Of a stretch of 64,000 nucleotides of DNA, positions 18,336-28,940 are shown piece by piece. Below the pieces are notes generated by a model. That model did no database searches, was not told where the DNA came from, and saw nothing but the letters and a program-made list of their open reading frames with translations. Both the position numbers and the translations under genes were made by a program. The stretch's first letter is position 1, and each line of letters opens with the position of its first letter. This DNA comes from an uncultured Bacteroidia bacterium (lineage in GTDB: Bacteria; Bacteroidota; Bacteroidia; Bacteroidales; UBA932): the NCBI GenBank assembly GCA_902778105.1, contig CACYWN010000011.1, positions 1 through 64,000 of the forward strand, given 5' to 3'.

Positions 18336-19208
18336 TTAAGGCTCGTTAGGTTCCATTTCTTCGGCCGCCATCTCCCGCGCCATCCTGCGCAGTTTCGCCC
18401 GGTTGTGTCCGCGACGGGGCGTCAGCTGGTAATAGACGCCGAAGGTGACCGCGCCATCCAAGGGATAGGCGAAGCGGTAATAGTAAGGACTCGCCACATC
18501 CGGCTGATAGAAAGACGACCAGCCCCATTTGACCTGGAGTCCCAGGTGGAACTCGAACGGATCCAGCATGAGTCCCAATCCGAGACCGCCCTGGACACCG
18601 TAGGTCCACCGCCGGTCCGTTTCCAGGAACTCATGGACGATCGCTTCCTGGACCCGGGGACCGATCCGGGTGATGTTCATGCGGTACCCCCCGTACATGC
18701 CGGCTTTGGCCATGATCTTGACGTACTGGCCGATGTCGAAATGGAAATGGCTCAGCATGAAGGCTTCGGGGACCTCCATATAGGCTTCGTAAGCCCCGTC
18801 GATGCTCTGGCGGTAGGTAATTCCCTCCATCTCATATTCCTTGAAGTTGTAGCCTTCGAAATTGTGCTGGAAACCGACCTCCATCCCCACCATCGGGAAG
18901 GTATTCATCATTGTCGCATACCGGGTGACCGAGAAGCCGTATACCGGCAGCTGCGGATAGAAACTCACGGTACGCGGGGGATTGAAGTAGCCGTGCTCCA
19001 GGGAAACGCCCCCGTGCACGCCGACGATCCAGTAGTCATTGATCCTGGCCCGGTTAACCAGGCTCATGTTGTCCAGATACTCGTCCGTCACGGAATCCGG
19101 GAGATGGAAGAACTCCTCGTCCAGATCGATGTGCTTTTTCTTTCCCTGGGCGCAGAGAGGAAGGACGGAAAGGACCGCCAGCAGGGTCAGCAGGGTCTTC
19201 TTTCTCAT
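18336..19208 (-). CDS. Outer-membrane beta-barrel protein (PorT-like), function unknown
   Basis: The 290-aa protein has a signal peptide (MRKKTLLTLLAVLSVLPLCAQ) and a body of alternating hydrophobic/polar strands (GVHGGVSLEHG, AKAGMYGGYRM, GVQGGLGLGL, GVYYQLTPRRG) typical of an 8-12-stranded barrel. I do not recognise a specific family beyond that. Its start overlaps the stop of the upstream lipoprotein gene (ATGA), suggesting the two envelope proteins act or are made together. A Lys/Arg/Glu-rich tail ends the protein. Confidence 0.75.
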   Translation of the reverse strand: MRKKTLLTLLAVLSVLPLCAQGKKKHIDLDEEFFHLPDSVTDEYLDNMSLVNRARINDYWIVGVHGGVSLEHGYFNPPRTVSFYPQLPVYGFSVTRYATMMNTFPMVGMEVGFQHNFEGYNFKEYEMEGITYRQSIDGAYEAYMEVPEAFMLSHFHFDIGQYVKIMAKAGMYGGYRMNITRIGPRVQEAIVHEFLETDRRWTYGVQGGLGLGLMLDPFEFHLGLQVKWGWSSFYQPDVASPYYYRFAYPLDGAVTFGVYYQLTPRRGHNRAKLRRMAREMAAEEMEPNEP

Positions 19209-21004
19209 TTGAACAGTTCCTCCATGTCGATTTTCTGTTCATATTCGGTCCGTTCGGGAATCTCGATCAGGAACTGGTCCTTGATCTTGAAGAACTTGAC
19301 CTTTTCCGGCTGGCGGTGTTCCAGGACATTGCCGGTATCCACCAGGCCGTTCCCGTTCCGGTCCTCCGTCATCCGGATGCAGTACTTGCCGGCCTTCACG
19401 TAAGGGAAGACGACGGTCTGGTCGGAGTCGATGATGAAACTGCGGATGACCTTGTCCCGCTTCTCGCCGAGCAAGTCGATGATGTAGCGGCTTTTCACCT
19501 TCGACATCTCCAGGGAGATGGTGCTCAGCTTCTCATCCTGGGGAAGCGACACTTTCAGCTCGGTGCTGTCGTTGTAATAGCCGTTGACGTCCCGGAACTT
19601 CCGGTAAGGGACCTTCAGGAAGTACTCATAGCCGTCCTGCAGCTTATCGACAGGCATCACGGTATAGACACGGAGGTTCTGGGGATCCCTCGTCACCTTG
19701 AAGCGCTCCTTCTTCTCCTGCTGGCGGGGATTCACGGAGCGGAACCGGAGCGAATCCCAGGCATCCTGGATCAGGGGATACTTGAACTCCAGGCGGAAAC
19801 CATACTGTTCGACGGTCGTAGGATCGACTTCACCCTTGAATACGGCGATGGTATCCTCGTGCTTGATGTCCTTCTGCGAACTCTTCTGCATCTCGGCCTT
19901 CACCTTCTTGTCGAAGGCCAGCTTGACCGTCTCGTCCGTCGGAACCAGCTGCCCGAGGGTATCCGTCTTGTCATAGTTGATGAGCAGATGGAGCGTATCC
20001 GGCATCTTGCGCTGGTCGTTCACCCAGAGCTCGAGACTGTCCTTCTGGGGATTGAACTGGGAGATAAGCTTTTCCGCGGGCAAACCCTTGATTCTCATGG
20101 AATGGATGTTTGCCTCGGGCGCCATGAAGGTCAGGTAAGCCGTCCGGAGTCCCACGCGTTCCTTCTTCACGATGAACTGTTTGGAAGGCTTCTCCCGGAA
20201 AACGTTCAGTTCCACGTCGGTCTTGCGGGCCAGGCACAGGGCGGTATCCTTCATGTTGAACTTCTTGAGCTCGTAAAGGGAATCGTTATAGACCGTCGCC
20301 GGACGGTAAGGCTTATCCAGGAAGGCGATACTTTCCTGGTCCGGCTCATAGATATTGTTGTTGTTCGCGTCCCGGATGGCATAGACCCGGTACAGCGTAT
20401 CCTTGATGTTCCGGAGGCTGAAGAAGCCCCACTCGTCGGTCTTGGCCGCCGCGTCGGGCCGGTGGAGGAAGACAGCGGAGTCGGCGTGGTCCTTGTACAG
20501 CAGGACGGTGGCGCCCGCAATGGGTTTCAGGGTGTTGCAGTCCTGGACCAGGCCGGTCATACACATCGAATCGATCTGGGATCCCGTGGAGAACACCAGC
20601 GTGAAGCCTTCGTACTTGTTCCCTTCGTTGTTGTCGGCAATGGCCCCCGTGATGTCCAGGGTATAAGTCGTATTGGAGTCCAGGTCGGACTCGAAGGAAA
20701 CGATGATGCTTTTGCCGGAAATCTTGTATTTCGGCTTCTTTTCCAGCGGAGGGGACAGGAAGATGTTGTTGGGCTCCTTCACCACGACATACTCGTCGAA
20801 AGTGAACTTGATCTGGGTTTTGTGCGTCGGAACGTTCACCGTCCCGGGGAGCGGCGCCGTCTTCACGAGGACCGGAGGGATCGTATCCTTCGGACCGCCG
20901 GTGGGCGGGGTCGTGGTATTCGCGCATCCGGAAGGGAACATCATCGCCCCGAGGACCAGGGCGGCCGGGATGAGCGGCAGATATTTCGACAATTTCTTCT
21001 TCAT
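19205..21004 (-). CDS. Lipoprotein with N-terminal Ig-like (Big_5) domain
   Basis: The 599-aa protein begins MKKKLSKYLPLIPAALVLGA with a lipobox ending ...FPSGC, so it should be a surface or periplasmic lipoprotein. Residues about 35-140 (TPPTGGPKDTIPPVLVKTAP...TYTLDITGAIADNNEG) match the Ig-like domain found in many Bacteroidota lipoproteins. A carboxypeptidase-regulatory-like segment follows (LKPIAGATVLLYKDHAD...). The rest is beta-rich and unassigned. The start at 21004 lies 10 nt after the rel stop; the longer frame to 21142 is inside rel and is rejected. Confidence 0.8.
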   Translation of the reverse strand: MKKKLSKYLPLIPAALVLGAMMFPSGCANTTTPPTGGPKDTIPPVLVKTAPLPGTVNVPTHKTQIKFTFDEYVVVKEPNNIFLSPPLEKKPKYKISGKSIIVSFESDLDSNTTYTLDITGAIADNNEGNKYEGFTLVFSTGSQIDSMCMTGLVQDCNTLKPIAGATVLLYKDHADSAVFLHRPDAAAKTDEWGFFSLRNIKDTLYRVYAIRDANNNNIYEPDQESIAFLDKPYRPATVYNDSLYELKKFNMKDTALCLARKTDVELNVFREKPSKQFIVKKERVGLRTAYLTFMAPEANIHSMRIKGLPAEKLISQFNPQKDSLELWVNDQRKMPDTLHLLINYDKTDTLGQLVPTDETVKLAFDKKVKAEMQKSSQKDIKHEDTIAVFKGEVDPTTVEQYGFRLEFKYPLIQDAWDSLRFRSVNPRQQEKKERFKVTRDPQNLRVYTVMPVDKLQDGYEYFLKVPYRKFRDVNGYYNDSTELKVSLPQDEKLSTISLEMSKVKSRYIIDLLGEKRDKVIRSFIIDSDQTVVFPYVKAGKYCIRMTEDRNGNGLVDTGNVLEHRQPEKVKFFKIKDQFLIEIPERTEYEQKIDMEELFK

Positions 21005-21014
21005 ACACAAAGCT

Positions 21015-23252
21015 TTATAAATCCACGCGGGACACCGACTCGATTCCCTCGATGGTCCCGAGTTTCTTGATGATCTTGTCCAGGACGTCCCGGGAATTGA
21101 CGTACAGGTCGATGTATCCTTCAAAAATGCCCTGGTCGGCACTCAGGTTCAGTTTCCGCATGTTGGCACCCATCACGAGGGAAAGATAGCGGGAAATCTC
21201 GTTCAGGAGCCCCATCCGGTCCAGACCCTTCAGCGAAATGCGTACCAGGAAGGACTTGTCCCCGGTTTCTTCCAGCCATTTCGGGACTACGACCCAATCG
21301 CCGTGGGTAGCGGCAATCTCCTCGGCGACCGGACAGGATTTCTTGTGGACGGTGATCTTTCCGTCCGGCGACTTGAATCCGACGACCGGGTCGCCGGGGA
21401 TGGGATTGCAGCAGGTCGCGATGACATACTGGTGCCCGTCATCGTCCTTGCCGCCGATGACATAGACTTTCTCCGGGGAAGGCTTGGGAGCCGCCTTCGC
21501 AGGCCCGTACAGGATCTTGCGGAGAAGCGATACCCGCTGACGGGACTTGAGGATGTCCGGCAGGTTGTCGAGTTTCACCTGCCCCATGCCGATCTTGTAA
21601 AACAGGTCGTCCCGGTCAGTGGCCTCATAGGCCGCGTCCAGGCGCTGCAGCCGGTCTTCCGTCAGTTTGAATCCCAGCGCCTTCGCCTGTTCTTCCAGGG
21701 TTTTCCGTCCGAAATCGACCGTCTGCTTCCGTTCGTTCTTGAAATAGTCCATCACCAGGGAACGGGCCTTCCGGGTCTGGAGGAACTGGAGCCACTCGCG
21801 CTTCGGATGCTCTTCCTCTGCCGTGATGATCTCGATCTGGTCACCGGTCTTGATTACATGGTTCAGGGAGACCAGCCGCTGGTTCACCTTGCCGGCGATT
21901 GCCTTGTGGCCGATTTCGGTATGGATCAGGTAGGCGAAATCCAGGACCGTCGCCCCTTTCTGGATGGTACGCTGTTCACCCTTCGGGGTAAAGACGTAGA
22001 TGTCCGTGAGGGTGAGGTCGTTGTGGATGATGTCCAGCAGTTCCAGCGCATTGACGTCCGGATTCACCAGGATCTCCTTGATCTGGTTCAGCCAAAGGTC
22101 CATCTCGCTGTCGTTTTCCCCGATATAGCCGTTCTGCTTGTAGGTCCAGTGGGCGGCGATACCCTTCTCGGCGATGTCGTCCATCCGCCGGGTCCGGATC
22201 TGGACCTCGACCCAGATGCCGGAAGGACTGAGCAGGGTGCAGTGCAGGGCTTCATAGCCATTGGATTTGGGGTGCTTGACCCAGTCGCGCAGCCGCTCGG
22301 GCATATACCGGTAAATGCCCGTAATCGTTGAGAACACGTGGTAACACTGGTCACGTTCGGTCTCTCCGGAATCCGGATTCGCATCGAAGATAATCCGGAT
22401 GGCATACAGGTCGTATACCTGTTCGAAGGATATGTGCTTGACCTGCATCTTGTTCCAGGCGGAGTAAGGCGTCTTCACCCGCTTCTTGATCTCGAACTGG
22501 AAACCGGCTTTCTTCAAGGCTTCCTCGATCGGAGCGACGAAGGCATCCATCTCCTTCTGCCTTTCCTGGATGTTCCGGTTGATCTTGGCATCGATCTCGG
22601 CATAGGCCTCCGGTTCCTTGTAGCGGAGCCAGATGTTCTCGAGTTCGGACTTGACCCCATAAAGACCCAGCCGATGGGCGAGTGGAATGAAGATGAACAT
22701 CGTCTCGCTCAGGATCTTGTCCCGCTTGTGTTCCGGCATGAATTCGATGGTCCGGCAGTTGTGGAGCCGGTCGGCGAGCTTGATGAGCACCACACGGGGA
22801 TCGTCGTTGAGCGTCAGGAGGATCCGTTTGAAATTCTCGGCCTGGAGGCTGCGGGCTGACAGATGGGTCTTGTCCTCGTTGTCCAGGACGGTCTTGATCT
22901 TGGTCAGGCCGTCCACGAGGCTCGCCACCTTGTCACCGAAGCGTTCGCGGAGATCATCCACCGTATAGTCCGTGTCCTCCACGACATCGTGAAGGAGAGC
23001 CGCCGCAATGGACTTGTATCCGAGTCCGATGTCATCCACCACGATCTGGGCGACCGCGATCGGATGGAGCATGTACGGCTCCCCGCTACGGCGCCGGACG
23101 TTCTTGTGCGCCTTGTTTGCAAAGTCGAACGCACGCCGGACGACATCCAGTTCCCGATCATCGGCACAACGACGCTGCGCCGAGGCGTACAGGACCGCCC
23201 AGTCGCGCGCAATAGCGTCGTAATCTTTCTCGTCAAACTCGGAATAGCTCAT
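21015..23252 (-). CDS. rel: Bifunctional (p)ppGpp synthetase/hydrolase (RelA/SpoT homologue)
   Basis: This enzyme makes and degrades (p)ppGpp in the stringent response. It is 745 aa. The HD hydrolase domain is intact (HPIAVAQI; HDVVEDTD; RLHNCRTI), and the synthetase domain has KHPKSNGYEALHC and EVQIRTRRMDDIAEKGIAAHW. The motif region RVKTPYS is of the bifunctional rather than the EXDD type. TGS (IYVFTPKGEQRTI), a zinc-finger-like CCNPIPGD segment and a C-terminal ACT domain follow. Its start overlaps the yihY stop (ATGA). It is the only RSH gene in this window. Confidence 0.95.
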   Translation of the reverse strand: MSYSEFDEKDYDAIARDWAVLYASAQRRCADDRELDVVRRAFDFANKAHKNVRRRSGEPYMLHPIAVAQIVVDDIGLGYKSIAAALLHDVVEDTDYTVDDLRERFGDKVASLVDGLTKIKTVLDNEDKTHLSARSLQAENFKRILLTLNDDPRVVLIKLADRLHNCRTIEFMPEHKRDKILSETMFIFIPLAHRLGLYGVKSELENIWLRYKEPEAYAEIDAKINRNIQERQKEMDAFVAPIEEALKKAGFQFEIKKRVKTPYSAWNKMQVKHISFEQVYDLYAIRIIFDANPDSGETERDQCYHVFSTITGIYRYMPERLRDWVKHPKSNGYEALHCTLLSPSGIWVEVQIRTRRMDDIAEKGIAAHWTYKQNGYIGENDSEMDLWLNQIKEILVNPDVNALELLDIIHNDLTLTDIYVFTPKGEQRTIQKGATVLDFAYLIHTEIGHKAIAGKVNQRLVSLNHVIKTGDQIEIITAEEEHPKREWLQFLQTRKARSLVMDYFKNERKQTVDFGRKTLEEQAKALGFKLTEDRLQRLDAAYEATDRDDLFYKIGMGQVKLDNLPDILKSRQRVSLLRKILYGPAKAAPKPSPEKVYVIGGKDDDGHQYVIATCCNPIPGDPVVGFKSPDGKITVHKKSCPVAEEIAATHGDWVVVPKWLEETGDKSFLVRISLKGLDRMGLLNEISRYLSLVMGANMRKLNLSADQGIFEGYIDLYVNSRDVLDKIIKKLGTIEGIESVSRVDL

Positions 23253-24223
23253 AGTATCTCATTCAGGTTCAAATGGTTCACGTTCTGGAATGAATAGGAC
23301 AGTTCAGCCCCGTACAGGATGATGGTCCAACCGAAGTTCAGCCAGATCATGAACAGGGGAAGGGCGGCCAGGACACCGTAAATGGCATTCTGCTTGGCCA
23401 CGAGGACCTGGGTCTCCAGATAGAGGAACTGGATGCCCGTGAAGATCAGGCCGGCGATGACGGCGGCCTTGAAGGCGGGGCGCGTCTTGACCCGGGCCGC
23501 CGGGATGTACTTGTACATCGCCGTAAGGATCAGGATGGAAGCCCCGGCGAACAGGGCCCACGACAGGAAAGACTTCAGGTGTTCCGAGAAGAACAGTCCG
23601 CTCGGAACGATATAGTCCAGCACGGTCGAATAGACGACGGAGCCGGAGAAGAACAGGGCGACCACGAAAGGGGAGAGGATGAGGACGCCGAGGACAATGC
23701 CCAGCAGGCGGAAGATATTGCGTTTCTCCTGGACCTTCCAGACGTTGTTGAACACGCGTCGGACCGACAGCATCAGCCAGATGACGATCCAAAGGAACGA
23801 TACCATGCTGATGAAGCCGAACAGGCCGGACTCCGCGGTCGAGATGATCTTCTCCGAAGCATTGAGCAGATCCTCGATCAGCTTCTGGTTGCTGATGTTG
23901 GCATACAGGAAGGCGCTGAACTGGTCGGCGATGCCGATCCCGCTCGTGAGATACAGGCCGATGGCGATGAACGGCACCACGGACATCATGCTCTGATAGG
24001 CGAGCGCCGTCACCTGGAAACCGATTTTCTGGTCGGAGAAGACCTTGAGCATCAGGAAAACGACCTTGATGTCCTGCACCAGCCGGGCCTTCCAGCGGGA
24101 CAGGTCATCCAGGTTCAGGTACCACATGTCGTGCGTCACGAACCGGATGATCCGCTTGATGACGATGGTCACCCAGCGGATACGGACTTTCGTCCAATGC
24201 GCGATTCGTGAAAACAGGCTCAT
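23249..24223 (-). CDS. YihY/BrkB family inner-membrane protein
   Basis: The 324-aa protein has a basic N terminus followed by six hydrophobic segments and the family signature FQVTALAYQSMMSVVPFIAIGL at about residues 68-90. The long-standing annotation as 'ribonuclease BN' is not supported by the fold; YihY proteins are membrane proteins of unknown transport role. It sits 3 nt after ligA and overlaps rel by 4 nt, so it is embedded in the operon. Confidence 0.88.
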   Translation of the reverse strand: MSLFSRIAHWTKVRIRWVTIVIKRIIRFVTHDMWYLNLDDLSRWKARLVQDIKVVFLMLKVFSDQKIGFQVTALAYQSMMSVVPFIAIGLYLTSGIGIADQFSAFLYANISNQKLIEDLLNASEKIISTAESGLFGFISMVSFLWIVIWLMLSVRRVFNNVWKVQEKRNIFRLLGIVLGVLILSPFVVALFFSGSVVYSTVLDYIVPSGLFFSEHLKSFLSWALFAGASILILTAMYKYIPAARVKTRPAFKAAVIAGLIFTGIQFLYLETQVLVAKQNAIYGVLAALPLFMIWLNFGWTIILYGAELSYSFQNVNHLNLNEIL

Positions 24224-24226
24224 GGT

Positions 24227-26329
<2,103 letters not shown>

Positions 26330-26337
26330 TCAAATAA

Positions 26338-26345
26338 CAAAGATA
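26338..26345 (-). promoter_or_regulatory. -7 box for the ligA operon
   Basis: On the minus strand TATCTTTG matches TAnnTTTG exactly, 26 nt before the ligA ATG. The -33 region is less clear. It is the only candidate promoter before a run of seven closely packed genes. Confidence 0.45.
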
Positions 26346-26401
26346 AACATTCTTCTCAAATATTTTATATTTGAACTCGGCAAAACCCGTTCGTGCGGTG
26401 T

Positions 26402-26409
26402 TATTTTTG
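26402..26409 (+). promoter_or_regulatory. -7 box for the repeat-protein gene
   Basis: TATTTTTG matches TAnnTTTG, 13 nt before the ATG at 26423. A second exact match, TATATTTG, lies at 26366-26373. Which one is used cannot be told by eye. Confidence 0.4.
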
Positions 26410-26422
26410 CATAGGAACGGTC

Positions 26423-26905
26423 ATGCGACAAATCATTGCCATTTTGTTCCTATTCCTGCCAATTCTCTCGTCCGCTTCAGGAGTCGAGGTGAAAATCCAT
26501 AAGGGAACGAGCCATTTTGACAGTGACATCGTGTGCACGGTCCGTGACGGAAAGGTGTACAGGAAGCACTCAAATTTCAATTCCGACATTATCTGCACGG
26601 TGAGGAAGGACCGTATTTACAAGAAGACAAGTACGTTTACGTCAGACGTGCTTTATACCGTCCGTGACGGCCAGGTGTACAAAGGGACTTCAACCTTCCG
26701 TTCCGACATCCTTCTGACCGTCCGTGACGGACAGATCTACCGGGGGACATCGAACTTCCGTTCCGATATCGTTGCGACCATCAAGGACGGCGCCGTATAC
26801 GATGGCACTTCCGGCTTCCGCTCGGACATCCGCTTCTCCTTCGACGGTCCGCTTACCCTTGAGGAATTCATCGCCGTCTGGCATGCGGTGAACTATGTCT
26901 ACTGA
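26423..26905 (+). CDS. Small secreted protein made of 20-residue tandem repeats
   Basis: This is a 160-aa protein with a signal peptide (MRQIIAILFLFLPILSSASG). Residues about 23-139 are one partial and five full 20-residue units of the form VRDGqvYrgTStFrSDIlxT; the period is exactly 60 nt. The predicted structure is a regular beta array with one strand pair per repeat. The C terminus (LTLEEFIAVWHAVNYVY) is non-repetitive. Similar short repeat proteins occur in other Bacteroides relatives, as I recall, but I know of no assigned function. The start at 26423 is chosen over 26393 because it begins the signal peptide. The NUDIX gene overlaps its 3' end. Confidence 0.8.
   Translation: MRQIIAILFLFLPILSSASGVEVKIHKGTSHFDSDIVCTVRDGKVYRKHSNFNSDIICTVRKDRIYKKTSTFTSDVLYTVRDGQVYKGTSTFRSDILLTVRDGQIYRGTSNFRSDIVATIKDGAVYDGTSGFRSDIRFSFDGPLTLEEFIAVWHAVNYVY
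26489..26839 (+). repeat. 60-bp tandem repeat array within coding sequence
   Basis: Units begin at 26540, 26600, 26660, 26720 and 26780, preceded by a partial unit from 26489. The most alike are those at 26660 and 26720, which share TCCGTGACGG and CTTCCGTTCCGACATC. Divergence increases towards both ends, as expected for an array growing by unequal exchange from its middle. Confidence 0.9.
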
Positions 26906-27470
26906 ACCTATGGAGAATACCATCAACGAAGACAAGAAATGGAAGATACTCTCGAGCGAGTATCTGATCCGGAGGCCGTGGCTGACGGCCCGGCGCGATG
27001 TCGCCGAGCTGCCGGACGGCCGCATCAACCACGAGTACTATGTACTGGAATATCCGGACTGGGTCAACATCATCGCCGTCACCAAGGACGGCCAGATGGT
27101 CATGGAACGCCAGTACCGGCACGGCCTCGGAAATACCTGCTACGAACTTCCCTGCGGGGTGATTGAGCAGGGAGAAAAGCCCCTGGAGGCCGCCCGGCGC
27201 GAACTTTTGGAAGAAACGGGTTACGCGGGAGGGGAGTGGCAGGAATGGATGACACTCTCTCCGAATCCGGCCACATCCACGAACCTCGCACACAGTTTCC
27301 TCGCCGTGGGCGTGGAGAAGGTTGACGGACAGCACCTCGACGCCACGGAAGACATCGACGTATACCTGCTCAGTCAGGACTACGTCCGGGAACTCCTGGA
27401 AAGCAATCAGATCCTCCAGGCTCTCATGGCAGCCCCGCTCTGGAAATACTTTTACGGAAAAGAACGATGA
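26895..27470 (+). CDS. NUDIX hydrolase (ADP-ribose pyrophosphatase-like)
   Basis: The 191-aa protein carries a complete Nudix box, GVIEQGEKPLEAARRELLEETGY, at about residues 88-110, with the two catalytic glutamates. The preceding strands (NHEYYVLEYPDWVNIIAV) resemble ADP-ribose pyrophosphatases. The substrate is not determined by sequence alone. The ATG at 26895 overlaps the previous gene; an alternative ATG at 26910 would clear it. Confidence 0.88.
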   Translation: MSTEPMENTINEDKKWKILSSEYLIRRPWLTARRDVAELPDGRINHEYYVLEYPDWVNIIAVTKDGQMVMERQYRHGLGNTCYELPCGVIEQGEKPLEAARRELLEETGYAGGEWQEWMTLSPNPATSTNLAHSFLAVGVEKVDGQHLDATEDIDVYLLSQDYVRELLESNQILQALMAAPLWKYFYGKER

Positions 27471-27509
27471 ATAGGCCTTCACTATGCCGCTCCCAAGGCT
27501 GCGGAGAAG

Positions 27510-27653
27510 GTGGACAAGGTCCTGACCAAACTGGCCTTCCCGCTGCTTCTCGTGCTGATCACCGTCTTCTACATCCAGCACCGGCACACCATCCTGGACA
27601 ACATCGGACTGCTCACTTATGTCGCGGTCGTCAAGAAAAAGAAGGAATTGTAA
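27510..27653 (+). CDS. Tiny single-span membrane peptide, possibly a frameshifted gene
   Basis: In the frame that ends with TAA at 27651-27653 the sequence encodes VDKVLTKLAFPLLLVLITVF followed by YIQHRHTILDNIGLLTYVAVVKKKKEL, i.e. a membrane span and a Lys-rich tail. Starting at GTG 27510 it is 47 aa. The coding-like sequence extends upstream in frame (GLHYAAPKAAEK) to the NUDIX stop without ATG. The ATG at 27467 is in another frame; deleting one base in GGCC near 27474-27477 would join it to this peptide. It is either a short GTG-started gene or a gene with a one-base shift. Confidence 0.45.
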   Translation: MDKVLTKLAFPLLLVLITVFYIQHRHTILDNIGLLTYVAVVKKKKEL

Positions 27654-27664
27654 TTAAAATTCCT

Positions 27665-27672
27665 TAAATTTG
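27665..27672 (+). promoter_or_regulatory. -7 box of the phosphofructokinase gene
   Basis: TAAATTTG matches TAnnTTTG exactly, 38 nt before the ATG at 27711. No well-spaced -33 TTTG is seen. Confidence 0.45.
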
Positions 27673-27710
27673 CATGATTTGAAAAACAACGAACAAATTC
27701 TTATAGTCAC

Positions 27711-28940
27711 ATGAAAGATTCCATCATCATCCTCTGCGGAGGCGGCCCGGCTCCGGGTATGAACACTGTCGTCATGTCTGTCGCGAAGACTTTCCTTTCC
27801 AACGGTTACCGTGTCATCGGCCTGCACGGCGGTTACAGCGGTCTTTTCAGCAAGACCCCGCGCACCGAGGACATCGATTTCTTCAAGGCGGACTCCTACT
27901 TCAACCGGGGCGGCAGCTACCTGCAGATGAGCCGTTTCAAGCCCACCGACAAGGATTTCGAGGAGAACTTCAACCTGGGCCTGTTCCAGGACAACAACAT
28001 CAAGCTCCTGGTGACCGTGGGCGGTGATGACACCGCTTCCACCGCGAACCGCATCGCCAAGTTCCTGGCCGCGAAGCAGTATCCGATCGCGAACATCCAC
28101 GTGCCCAAGACCATCGACAACGACCTTCCGCTGCCGAACAACGCCCCGACCTTCGGCTTCAACTCCGCCAAGGACGAAGGCGCGCACCTGGCCCGCACCG
28201 TGTACGAGGATGCCCGTACCAGCGGCAACTGGCTCATCATCAGCGCCATGGGCCGCAGCGCCGGTCACCTCGCCCTGGGTATCGGCGAAGCTACGCATTG
28301 CCCGATGACCATCATCCCCGAGATGTTCAACAAGACGACCATTACCCTGGACAAGATCGTCAGGCTCGCCCTTTCCGCCATCCTCAAGCGCAAGCTCATG
28401 GGCATCGGCTACGGCACCGTCGTCGTCGCTGAAGGCGTGTTCCACGACCTGGATCCCCAGGAAATCAAGAATGCCGGCGTTTCCATGACCTACGACGAGC
28501 ACGGTCATCCGGAACTGGGCAAGATCTCCAAGGCTGTCCTGTTCAACGACATACTCGAGAAGGAATTCAAGAAGATCGGCCTGAAGGTCAAGACCCGTCC
28601 GGTGGAGATCGGTTACGACGTCCGCTGCCAGGATCCGATCGGTTACGACCTTACCTACTGCACCGAACTTGCCATGGGTGCCTACGAACTCTTCGCCAAA
28701 GGCGAGACCGGCTGCATGGTGTATGTCGACGCTGACGGCGAGGCCCATCCGCTGTACCTGAAGGACCTGCAGAACGCCGAGGGCAAGATCCCTCCGCGCC
28801 GCGTGAACATCGAGGGCGGTACCTCCCAGAACTATTTCAACCACATCTGCCACTTCATCACGCCGGCCGACTATGAGGCCGCGAAGAAGTATGTCGCCGA
28901 TCCGGAGACCTACGACTTCAAGAAGATCCTGAACTGGTAA
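27711..28940 (+). CDS. pfp: PPi-type 6-phosphofructokinase
   Basis: The enzyme phosphorylates fructose 6-phosphate to the 1,6-bisphosphate. It is 409 aa. GGGPAPGMN binds the phosphoryl donor; VTVGGDDTAS has Asp-Asp in place of the Gly-Asp-Gly of ATP enzymes, and PKTIDNDL carries the Lys typical of pyrophosphate-dependent forms. By the known family rules this points to PPi as donor, making the step reversible. MGRSAGHLALG and the Glu in VVVAEG are the substrate-binding motifs. The following lipoprotein gene probably begins within its last codons. Confidence 0.9.
   Translation: MKDSIIILCGGGPAPGMNTVVMSVAKTFLSNGYRVIGLHGGYSGLFSKTPRTEDIDFFKADSYFNRGGSYLQMSRFKPTDKDFEENFNLGLFQDNNIKLLVTVGGDDTASTANRIAKFLAAKQYPIANIHVPKTIDNDLPLPNNAPTFGFNSAKDEGAHLARTVYEDARTSGNWLIISAMGRSAGHLALGIGEATHCPMTIIPEMFNKTTITLDKIVRLALSAILKRKLMGIGYGTVVVAEGVFHDLDPQEIKNAGVSMTYDEHGHPELGKISKAVLFNDILEKEFKKIGLKVKTRPVEIGYDVRCQDPIGYDLTYCTELAMGAYELFAKGETGCMVYVDADGEAHPLYLKDLQNAEGKIPPRRVNIEGGTSQNYFNHICHFITPADYEAAKKYVADPETYDFKKILNW

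Noticed and set aside
17475-19403. 642-aa open frame antisense to ispG and neighbours
   Set aside because: It crosses three well-supported genes and has no family similarity.
19316-21070. 584-aa open frame antisense to the Ig-like lipoprotein
   Set aside because: Shadow of a real gene with signal peptide and domain evidence.
26489-26839. CRISPR-like regular repeats
   Set aside because: The period is 60 nt with no unique spacers, and the array codes for a repeat protein.
27467-27667. 66-aa frame starting at ATG 27467
   Set aside because: Its sequence is Pro/His/Arg-rich and unprotein-like; the other frame holds a clear membrane peptide.
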